Source of the DNA: Amaranthus tricolor
Taxonomy: Eukaryota; Streptophyta; Magnoliopsida; Caryophyllales; Amaranthaceae
NCBI RefSeq assembly: GCF_026212465.1
Contig: NC_080062.1
Span: 10,624,217-10,688,216, forward strand
Length of the DNA stretch: 64,000 nucleotides
Direction: 5' to 3'
In this document: positions 23,201-31,964 of the stretch, piece by piece
Layout: every line of letters starts with the position of its first letter
Position numbering within the stretch: position 1 is the first letter of the stretch
The notes under the pieces: generated by a model
The model's database searches: none
What the model was told of the DNA's origin: nothing
The model's input: only the letters and a program-made list of their open reading frames with translations
Program-made: the position numbers and the translations under genes

Positions 23201-26200
23201 AGGCAAACTAAAGGAAAGGAAATACTATTAAAATAATCAGGTTTTCATGACACTTCTTCATGGAAATGATAGTGCATTGAGCCAAAGAGCATGATCATGG
23301 GTTGCCAATATTTTGTTCCCAGAAATTTAGAATTTGAGTAACTTCTTTTTTATGTGAAATAAGCAGTCCAACTCCATTCTAGTCTACTTTGCTATCCTTC
23401 ATAAATCTCTATGGTCCAAAAGTAATAACATTTGAAGATTAAGACTGATAAATACTAATATAATTACTCATCAACTCCGAAATAGATCTTGTTGGCATCC
23501 TTTTCATTTGTCATGTAGCAGAGTCCTCTTTAAGCTTACGAAATACTGCAATGTAACTTTATCAATAGACAGTGATACCTAGCAGGAAAATGCCTTCCCA
23601 ATTTCTTAAAACAACACATAAACAAAAAACAACAAAAACCCAAAGCAAACAGAGAATCCAAGAAACTGGGTAGACTGACTGCAGCAAATTTTACAATAAA
23701 CTAATCCAGTTATCACAGTCAAACAACTTCAATTCATGCTAGAAACCAAATGCAATAAGCAGTACCTGATCACGTGCAGTTCTAGTCCATCTGCGACGTT
23801 TTTCAAGCTCTACCTCATCAATGCCGTAATACGCAGGATCTTTCGCAGCCACGGAAACTGCTCTGTCCAACTCATCAACCTTCCTATCAAGAGTAAACTT
23901 TCAGTGCTGGACACATGAAAAAAAATCGCGGTCGCGGAAAAGGTCATGGTGTCGTGGAAAACGGCTATAACGGAGAAATAACGCGAATTGCGGCCGATGC
24001 GGTGTGATTTTTGGAAAAAAAATCACAAAAGAGGTTTTGAACTTATAATTGCATTTTTGTTGTTGAACTACTATCATTATGCAATAATATGCAACTAGCT
24101 ATTATAAATGCAATATTTGAGATTCTTTAGTGTATAATTAATTAACTTAGTAATTAATTAACTTAGTTATTAGTTAATTATTTTGTTTATCAACTATAAT
24201 CATGAGTAACTATAATTTAAGTAATCATAATAATTAAAGTTAATGGGTATTACTAAAATTTAAATAGGAAGATAAACAAAGTAACGGTGAAATATCGTTA
24301 TAACGGTAAAATAAGGGGTGTTAGACGTTATATAATGGTTAACGCGGCATTTTGATCGTGAAATTTCGTGCACCGTTATATAACGGGATTTAACGTCGCG
24401 GCAGCTTACAAATAGATTATATAACGGGCGTTACGTAACGTAACGGGGGAGTTTTTATTCCATGGACATGACTGTTTAGGGGAACAAGAACAGTGTACAT
24501 AAAGGTTTGCTTGTACAAACACACGATTAATTATTTACATTACTGGATTCTCGATAGATAGCATCAACCACAATCAGACAACAAGCAATGCAAGAGTCTG
24601 ACAAGATATCCTTGAGACAAGCTGACAATTAGTTGTCAGAGAAGGTTACACAGACTTTAAACATACGGTAAAGTGTGATTGGAGAAAGACATGCTAAGTT
24701 CTTAACAGTTTGACGTGCTGAGGGCCTTGTATGCAACTTAAAAATTTGTTTTTCATAGAAACTAATACTTCATTTGAAAAAAAATAAATCAAAGAAAAAT
24801 GACAAATCAGTTACAAAAAACCAAAATCAGAGTTTTAACAAATCTACAAATACAAAGATAAGAAAACTAAAAAAAGAATATATGCACCCCAAATCTTAAG
24901 CTTTGTTTCTCAATTACATCTTAATAAGTTATGTTACAATGAGCTAAAGATTTAGGCCTTGCCTGGAATCAAGGTTGTAATTTAAGGGAAATAATTTTAG
25001 TGTAAATTATTATTGGGCAACAAATTCAAGTAACAAATTGTTCAGGAGCAGATTTTTTGCGGGTTTGGTATTTTTAATAAGGTAAACATTTTCTCTCCTC
25101 CCATTCTCTCAATCCTCCAGCATCTACGACTAAACTCATAAAAACAAAAGAAAAAGTTGTATATAACCATACAAATTACACTGACTACGAAAGATCTCAT
25201 CAGCTTCTTCCAACTTGGTCAATGGCTACAACTAAACAACCATTTAAACCAATGCACAACAACCATCGATCTTTTCCCTTCCAACCAGCCATTATAATCG
25301 ACACATCACTAAACAGCCATTAAAAGATGTTCTTTTCCTTTTCGAAACCATTAAATGATTTAATGAATGGGATGAGCGGAAAAATAAAAATTGATTGTGG
25401 TAAGGGAGGAATCAAATCAAATCAACTCTAAATTTACTTGTTGATCACTTGGAGTGAAGATGGAAATAGTTGATTTTATTTTAAACTATTGAGCGAAGAT
25501 GGAAAAGGGAAGAAGAACAAAATGGCAATAGACATTGATGAAGAAAATGGAACTAACTAACGGGACACTTTACGGAAGAACAAAATGGCAATAGACATTG
25601 ATGAAGAAAAGGGAACCAACTAATGGGACACATTTACTCTAGGGTCCAAGGGTAAATATTTTACTCCCAAAGTTCCGCGTGGATTGAGTGTAAATATTTT
25701 AAGGGGTAAATAAAAGTCAAAGTATGAAAATAAAGTTAGATAGATTAGAGGAATTTCGTTGTTAGAGAGGTGGAAGAATTAGTTAGAAAGTAATGAAAAA
25801 TGGATAAAATAGCAATTGGTTCTCTTATTTTGGGTATAAATTTATCCTAAGGGAGGGTGGGGGAATATTTTCCTCCAAATGAGGGAAATAATCCTTCTTT
25901 TTCATCCATCATTTTTAGTTTATTCTCACTCCACCTCTTTCACAATCATTTCAATTACTTCCTTTGCAACTCTATTTACCTTTATTCCATTAATTTGACT
26001 TTTTTTTACCCCTTTAAATATTTACACTCAATTCAAGCGAGCCCCAAGGGGAACTAAATTAGCATATACAATTTATCAGAAATTTTAATCTGAATCATGT
26101 GCATTTTTTATTTATGTGATTTGTAGATGATATTTTCTACTAAGGTCAATTGCAAACAACTTTTTTGGTTATTACGAGGTATGGTCGCATATATTTCACC

Positions 26201-27346
26201 ACCCAACCCCACCTAGATACATCTAAAGATTCTCCACTGGTTTTGCATTAAGCTATCAATATGAAAAGAAATAAACCCTTGTATCACATCCCTACTCCCA
26301 AGCATAGTGCCAAAATATGGTTTTGGTCACGATTTCACGGCCGATATGGATGATTCTGCGCTCAATGTGGCCTATATTTCGAACACGTTAAACTCAAAAA
26401 CCTTTATAATACGGTTGCAATACGATGATACGGTCTTATTTTTGCACTATGCTCATGTTCCACTTCCATCACAAAGGCTAAAACTTTTAATAAATGGTTC
26501 CCTGATTTCCCCATATTTCCCAAGCTTACACATATCAATATGCAATATCTAAGTTAAATCCCAAAATCTGTCGCCATTTGGCCAAAATTTTGAGGATGAA
26601 GAAGTTCCCTTGTTCACCTAACATTGCTAACTCAGAATACTTCCTATCACAGAAATACGATTTGTACCATTTGGAGGCACGTTTGTTGTTGTACTAATTC
26701 AATCTTAATATATTTAGTTATACATATTAAAAGTGATTGATGAATGGTGTTAAATCCTGAATAAGACAAATAGTAGGTATAGGAGGTAGTGCATCTTTTA
26801 AAAAAAGACCATTCATCAGACAAATATGTTCATACATTTAGCATTACATAGATCCCAGAAACTACGGCACAAACTAATCCTACTTCGATTACTGAAATCA
26901 AAGCAAACCAAATTCAACAAAATTATGATCTTCATACCACCAACTCATGAAGAAAAAAAACATTTCAAGTAAAGAAAAGGGGGCAAGTGAATTGAAATGA
27001 ACACCTGCCACTCAATGCTTTCACACCCAGCACGCAGCTCATCAGTGAGCCGTAGTTGCTCGGGAGTACCATAAGCCGCACGCTCCCATTGATGAAAACT
27101 TGATAATAAATTATCAATCTAACAGAGCACAACAAAAATCCTTCCATGAGTCAACCAATTCATTTAACACAAAAAATCAAAATACCCACATTATAATCCT
27201 CAAAGTAGTAATTTACCCACGGTTAATCAGATAGAAATAGTGCAAATAATAATAATATACTATGATCACAAAGTAAAATTAACAAAACTCACAGATTCCT
27301 GGATCTCTTCCTTTACAATGTAAAATGGATCTTGGGCGGAGGACAT
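17277..27346 (-). CDS. SYP61: Syntaxin SYP61 (trans-Golgi Qc-SNARE)
   Basis: There are seven coding exons: 27346-27293, 27118-27005, 23879-23766, 21312-21134, 18007-17917, 17554-17489 and 17387-17277. All have GT-AG borders and continuous phase, giving 242 aa (Arabidopsis SYP61 is about the same length). The start MSSAQDPFYIVKEEIQ is diagnostic. Residues 1-100 form the syntaxin-6-type N-terminal helical domain, including IEWQVDELDRAVSVAAKDP and YYGIDEVELEKRRRW. The Qc SNARE helix follows (DEDLDELSVSV...DELLAQ, then EKIIDDLGVEMDST), with the zero-layer Gln at about residue 184. A C-terminal tail anchor is at about 222-241. SYP61 acts in TGN trafficking, including secretion and plasma-membrane delivery linked to osmotic and ABA responses in Arabidopsis (family knowledge). 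No defect was seen. Introns of 2.4-3.1 kb hold several MITEs. Confidence 0.97.
17689..17863. mobile_element. Foldback MITE in SYP61 intron
   Basis: Left CTATGTTACTTGGACTTGGG and right inverted CTATGTTACTCGGACTCTTT form terminal inverted repeats around about 175 bp. The interior has the words gtgtccaagggtcggatac and cggacacgggtacgtg, which also form an inverted pair. It lies between SYP61 exons 5 and 6. Confidence 0.75.
18008..21133. other. SYP61 intron 4 contents
   Basis: This 3.1-kb intron lies between exons ending at 21134 and starting at 18007. It contains a SINE-like module at 20705-20830, followed by a retroposon-like tract to about 21060. The 18.1-20.7 kb part is unassigned AT-rich DNA in which I recognise no protein-coding family. 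Confidence 0.5.
20705..20830. repeat. SINE-like module
   Basis: The words caaaagtgctaaagccttag and tcccaataatatgtggtc match the module at 3080-3195. Both are followed by a sentence-like match ending in actttattc-a-ccctta. They are dispersed copies in two different genes. Confidence 0.5.
22370..23173. mobile_element. 804-bp element with GTCACATGATT ends
   Basis: The left end GTCACATGATTAGCGGTTCG and the right end inverted GTCACATGATTCGCTCACTT form terminal inverted repeats. Sub-terminal sequence repeats gattcg/cgaatc words (for example ttcgggttcgtgattcg). It is the largest member of the family that also has the 125-130-bp copies at 12779 and 61989. The interior is AT-rich with no credible protein. 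It lies between SYP61 exons 3 and 4. Confidence 0.65.
23914..24464. mobile_element. CATGGAA-type hAT-like element, copy 1
   Basis: It shares long stretches with the block at 50265-50735: ataacggagaaataacgc, then gcggccgatg, a gaacttataattgcattttt core, taaagttaatgggtat, and cgttacgtaa-gtaacgg near the right end. Ends are CATGaaAAAAA and TTTTTATTCCATG. No protein is encoded. The target duplication is unclear here (GGACA occurs on both sides). It lies between SYP61 exons 2 and 3. Confidence 0.7.
25512..25632. repeat. Tandem direct repeat
   Basis: Two copies (about 25512-25568 and 25576-25632) share the unit gaagaacaaaatggcaatag, then acattgatgaagaaaa. They end with aactaa-gggacac. The copies differ by a few bases. 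Non-coding, in a SYP61 intron. Confidence 0.75.
25672..26044. mobile_element. Foldback MITE with arms over 100 bp
   Basis: The left arm runs TGGATTGAGTGTAAATATTT, then aaggggtaaataaaagtcaa. The right arm inverted runs TTGAATTGAGTGTAAATATT, then aaaggggtaaaaaaaagtca. Similarity continues through a gagaggtgga / agaggtggag block. The arms face each other across about 150 bp. No protein. TSD not resolved. Confidence 0.6.
26090..26230 (+). repeat. Diverged Au-like SINE copy
   Basis: The pattern tttatgtgatttgtagatga, tatttctactaa-gtcaat, then an accccacctag block parallels the fuller SINE copy at 32230-32465. It is decayed and sits in SYP61 intron 2. Confidence 0.45.
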
Positions 27347-27620
27347 GATTGATAATTCGTTGTAATCGGAAAGCTGAACAATTGAAAAATCGAACAATTA
27401 AAAATAAAAAAGTTAACAATTACTTAAAAACATAAGGAAGGAAAACGAAATTTTAGCAGAATTGAATCATGTAAAGATGAATTGGAGATGAAATTGAGAA
27501 GAAAGTGAGAAAAAGGAACCTGAGAAATTGGAGGAAGATGCGCGCGTAGAACTTCGAGGAAGAGAAGATGGCCTGATCGATTTGATGAGTTTCCAGTTTC
27601 TACTTACCAGAATCAAAGTG
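27347..27620 (-). promoter_or_regulatory. SYP61 leader and leader intron
   Basis: On the minus strand, TTGTTCAG upstream of the ATG is a plausible acceptor, and CTCAG|GTTCC near 27521 is a plausible donor. Together they suggest a 5'-UTR intron of about 150 bp with a leader exon beginning near 27.6 kb. Open stretches on the plus strand here show no family signature. Confidence 0.4.
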
Positions 27621-28021
27621 GGTCATTTGGTGAGAGTAAAATGGTATGGTAGAAAACCGAATATGAATGAATATGGGGGTTATTTGGTGAGAGTGACTTG
27701 TGACTTTAATAAAGCACCCACAATTAGGGTTGTGAAAAAATTATTATCCTAAATATCAAACTCGTAAAGTTCTATCCAATTTGAAAAGTATAAATTCTCA
27801 AATACAAATTGTTGTATGAGATAGTTTCACCGAGAGATATAAGGGATTAAATAACTCATATCATGCATATTATGAGAATATAAACTTCTTGTTTGAGGTC
27901 GTTTTACCCGGAGACGGTCTCTCACAGGAGTAGCTTATTCTCAAATTGGATGTTCTCATTAGGCTAGCCTAATATACATTTAATGATTTAAAGTGACAAT
28001 TTAGAACCTTAAAGTACCAAA

Positions 28022-28140
28022 AGCGCTTGTGGCTCAATAGATAGAGCATAAGGTTAGGGGTTTGAATTCTACTGAGCATAAGTATCAGTTGGGGTTTATT
28101 AACTGCGCGTATTCTCTTTACTCCCTCCTTGAAGGAAATA
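28022..28140 (+). repeat. tRNA-derived SINE head
   Basis: It begins GCGCTTGTGGCTCAATAGAT, continues AGAGC, and has GGGTTTGAATTC 10-11 bases later. These match the A box (TGGCTCAATAGATAGAGC) and B box (GGTTCGAATC-like) of RNA polymerase III tRNA promoters. The downstream part does not fold as a tRNA acceptor stem, so it is a SINE rather than a tRNA gene. The 3' end was not located. Confidence 0.6.
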
Positions 28141-28833
28141 GGTATTGTTTGTCCGCATCTTTCAAGGAAAAAAACATTCCACCCAGACCCTACCTTATGC
28201 GGGATATTGAGAGTGTCCTTTACCTAATTAGAAAATGATCGGGGATCACTTAGTGTTTAAATAAGTGATAATTCAATACAAAAATTCACTAAGCCAATTA
28301 AAAAATGTAGTAAATGGGTCTCATTAGAATTTTTATTTTTAAGGGTTCTTGACTATTTAATGTATTTTTATATCAATTTTTGTTAAAATAAATAATATAT
28401 TATATAAAGCTATCTTAAAAAATTAATTATGTAGTAATGTTTATAGTTTCATAAGACCTATGTTTAATGTTCTCCATAAAGCTCATAAATATTCAAGAAA
28501 GATTTGTTGATTATATGTGGCTACCTATCTGAGATTATTGGTCTTGTTGGATATTGAGCATCTGTAATATTTAAGAAATTAATATTTTAAAGAATTATTA
28601 GTGCGAGAATGATCTTAAATACACATGACATAAAATATTCTCAATTTAATTTCTCTTCTTTTCCTTTTCTTTTTTTTTTAAAAAAAAAAACCCAAACCCT
28701 TTTTTCTTTCTCTCACGCGAGGAACTCAAGAGAAATCAGGCAACCATTTTCTCCTCCCTTCCCTTTCGTATGAACCAAAAAAACCAGCAAGATCACCTTC
28801 CTCCTTCTCTCTCGCCGCCATACCCTTTGAAAA

Positions 28834-29104
28834 TGTAATACCCTAGATTTAACTTGAAAAAGGATTGATAGACTACTCATACCAACAAGATGCATCTTCT
28901 TTTCTAGGGAGCCCATTTGCTAAGAACTCCACAGTTAAGCGTGCTTGGTGGGGAGCAATCTTAGGATGGGTGACCTCCTGGGAAGTGTTCCCGGGTGCGC
29001 ACGAGTGAGGTCAAAGTGCGCTGGAAAGACTTGTGTTGGTTTGTGGGGCCAATCTACAATCTCCATGAGTAGTCACCAGCGGTCCGAGGGGCCGGGGTGT
29101 TACA
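28834..29104 (+). mobile_element. Cassandra TRIM solo LTR with 5S rRNA-like core
   Basis: The 271-bp unit runs TGTAATACCC...GTGTTACA with a perfect GAAAA duplication on each side (28829-28833, 29105-29109). It includes gttaagcgtgcttgg and aggatgggtgacctcctggg, the internal-promoter half of plant 5S rRNA. That is the hallmark of Cassandra TRIM LTRs (established for the family). The 5' half of 5S is not conserved, so it is not a working 5S gene. It sits inside the larger solo LTR and is therefore younger. Confidence 0.92.
28922..28990 (+). promoter_or_regulatory. 5S-type internal pol III promoter in Cassandra LTR
   Basis: From gaactccacagttaagcgtg to ggatgggtgacctcctggga this matches the A box, intermediate element and C box region of 5S rRNA genes. 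A changed loop (ggtggggagcaatctt) replaces the usual plant bases between them. Transcription by pol III is known for some Cassandra copies; activity here is unknown. Confidence 0.7.
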
Positions 29105-30882
29105 GAAAATGACGAATTTACACTGAAATTCTTCAACTAATAGTCGATCTCCTTCCCTTCATAACATTCCTCTTTGAATCTTCAAACCTTTAATTCTCTA
29201 AATTCTACGAAGAAAACGTCAATGGCTGCGAGGGCATGACTGTTCTTCTTCCCTATGATCTTCGAAGGACCTGCATGCGAAATCAGTAAGTCCTTATTCT
29301 TCCCTTCGTGATTTTAAAAGTAGATTATCTATACTTCTACATTCTTGATTGTTTTGTGTAAATTATGGCTAATTGATCTTTCTTACTCATTTCCTTCTGA
29401 ATTCGAACCACAATGAGTATAGACTCATCTGAAAATTTCCCTTCCTTGACCTTGAATTCTGCCGATTTGGGGAAGGAATCAGTGAGTTTTGGTCCTGTTG
29501 ATTGAACATCAAATCCAAGCCGAAAATAAAGCTTTGAACCAGAATTTTTCGTTTCTTGCTGCTGCAAACAGAAGGTAGTCCTTCTTGATTTTTTTCCTTG
29601 TTTTTCCTTAATAATTATACTCTTATTCATATACTTTCCCTTGTATAATATTTCATTCATGTGTTAAACCCTAAATGTTGTTGAATCTTGGAATGTGTAT
29701 GAGTTAGTAGATGAGTCATTAAATTGGAAATTCATGGAAAATGTGTTATTAGTGAGTTATGTGATGATGAGAATTTAAGTGTGGGCTATGATTTTAGTAG
29801 TAGATTATTTGAAGGATTTAGTTGTGGTTAGATCAGTGTTCTTGGATGAAAGAATAATCTTTTCAAATTATGGTAATGGTTAAATGTTGATTGATTGATT
29901 GTTCTTGAAAGTATCTAGGGTTCATGTGGAAACTATTAGCTGAATGGATAAACTAGCTGAGTCCTTCTTTTGGATGGTTTGTTAATCTTATTTAGTTTCT
30001 TGGTTTTGAGTCTAGATGAACATGGAAGTGTTTGAATTGGAATACAAAGGGAATTGTGGAGACGTATAATCTTTACAAGAATATAAGCTAGACTAAGGCA
30101 AGGTTATATATTTTGATGATATTGAGGGTTGGAGTTAGATCTTGCACAATCTCTGAAATGAGAAATATTAGAATAGAAGATGGAACTAAGATGCATTCTT
30201 AGGATGAGATGCAATGAGCTATATGAACCTAGTTGTAGTATCGTATGCTTTGTTGTGATGCTATATTTGTTTTCTCAGGAGGCGACATTATCGAGAAGCC
30301 CTTCTAGTGATCGCGGAGTACTAGACTTAGCTTCTTGAAGTGTTCTTTTTGTGAGTAGTAGCAATCCCTTAAAGAGTCTGATCAGACTAAATTCTTGAAA
30401 ATAAACTTTTTACTAAAGCTCTTTTGAGATTGGAAATTTTTGAGACAAATGTTGTTGTGAATGCTTATGCTGATATTATGATATGGTTAATAGATCAGGC
30501 TTGCGAGCTGGTCATTGACGGAGTTGGGAAACATTGTTCCCTGCTCCCTGTTTGAAGCGAATTGTCATTGAGATATTGACTAGCTTCACCCGAGAGTGAC
30601 ATAGCCTTAGAGCTATGGATGTTCCTCTCAACTATACTCCCTGTGCGCACATAGATCTAGGGAACTGATGTTGCTTTTAAACCTATGATATGATTTACTG
30701 TGTTTTGTTGTTTTGTATTGTTACTTCTCATTCAGTTTAATCTGACCTTCTATTGTTTCCAATTTTTTTTAGTTTGTTTACAGATCCAAACCAGTCGAGA
30801 ATGGTGGATTAGCGAAGTTGATTAGAGTTTCCAAGGACGTTATAATGAGCTGAGCACGTTAGAGTTTTGTACTAAGCTTTGG

Positions 30883-30962
<80 letters not shown>

Positions 30963-31025
30963 GTATATGTATATATATATATGTATATGTATATATATAT
31001 ATATGTATATGTATATATATATATG

Positions 31026-31101
<76 letters not shown>

Positions 31102-31102
31102 T
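30883..31102. repeat. TA dinucleotide microsatellite, about 220 bp
   Basis: A long (TA)n run is broken at intervals by GTA units (tatatgtatatgtata). It lies near the 3' end of the solo LTR. An open frame through it is a low-complexity artefact. Confidence 0.97.
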
Positions 31103-31964
31103 TAGTTTAGACTGTACTGGTTATAATTGGACTTTTATAGAATTTTAGGATTACTTTATGTATTAGATAGATGTTTGGATTGAGAATTAGCTGATTTAGT
31201 TATGATTTAGAACTAAAGACTCTTTGCGCAAGTTTTGGGATTGAAATTCGAGGTTCTTGGGAAGTAAACCCCGTGATGACCCTCTTTACTCAATCAACGA
31301 TAAGTCGGGTTGTTACAGCATCAACCACATTAGATTGTTGGAAATGCTGGAATTCTATTTGTTAAATATCATGTTCTTGTTTTGTTGTATCATAATCTGA
31401 ATTTTGTTTGTTTTATGTTCCATGTCCCTTTGTTCATGCCTCATAATTAAGGAAATAATCTAATTGGATTGCATAATTTGTGATATATTTGTCACAAACT
31501 GAACATTGAACTTGACAAATCGAATTTTGTCTCGGTTGAAGTAAATGATGTTTTTCCCAACCAAGGTCCTAGGATCGAATCTTACATAGCCCTCCTCTTT
31601 CCTCGGCTTACCATGTAATCCAAACAAAAAACTTGGCTATACATGCCATTCATACATGATGCAACGTATGCATTCGCCTTTCTTCAGAAGTCTTCTGCAA
31701 TTTGAACCGAAACGATAAACGTGTAATGACAAAAACTTCAAAAACATACCCTTTTGCAAATAAATTCGCCTAGGAGAAAACTTTACCAAACTCATTTGGC
31801 CACACAGGGAGAGAAAATACAACTCAAATAATCAACCAGACGCTTTATACTATATAAAAAGGATGCGACATTGCTATTCTCCGGCTAATCCTAACATTTC
31901 TCAGTTCTGCGAACAAAAACAGACGATTTGATACATTTCAAATGATTCAGTCAACAAGAGCTTT

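Larger units (their letters stand above)
28563..31317 (+). mobile_element. 2.75-kb solo LTR containing a nested solo LTR
   Basis: It starts TGTAATATTT and ends GGTTGTTACA, the TG...CA form of LTR ends with near-inverse termini (TGTAAT / GTTACA). It is flanked by a perfect 5-bp duplication, GCATC, at 28558-28562 and 31318-31322. No gag-pol, PBS or second LTR is present, so it is a solo LTR left by recombination. Without the nested Cassandra LTR it is about 2.48 kb, in the size range of Ogre/Tat-type Ty3 LTRs (inference). It carries leader-like pyrimidine-rich text at 28640-28820 and a long TA microsatellite near its 3' end. Confidence 0.75.

Noticed and set aside
25857..26057. 66-codon plus-strand open frame
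   Set aside because: It lies on the right arm of the foldback MITE and is low-complexity.
27528..27752. Plus-strand open frame of 74 codons upstream of SYP61
   Set aside because: It overlaps the SYP61 leader on the other strand and shows no domain or splice support.
28022..28090. A functional tRNA gene
   Set aside because: A and B boxes are present but the 3' part does not pair with the 5' acceptor arm and no CCA-side stem is seen.
28922..28990. A real 5S rRNA gene
   Set aside because: Only the internal-promoter half is conserved, and TG...CA LTR ends with a TSD make it a Cassandra LTR.
30879..31148. Open frame of Tyr-Ile repeats
   Set aside because: It is the translation of the TA microsatellite; no start context, no family.
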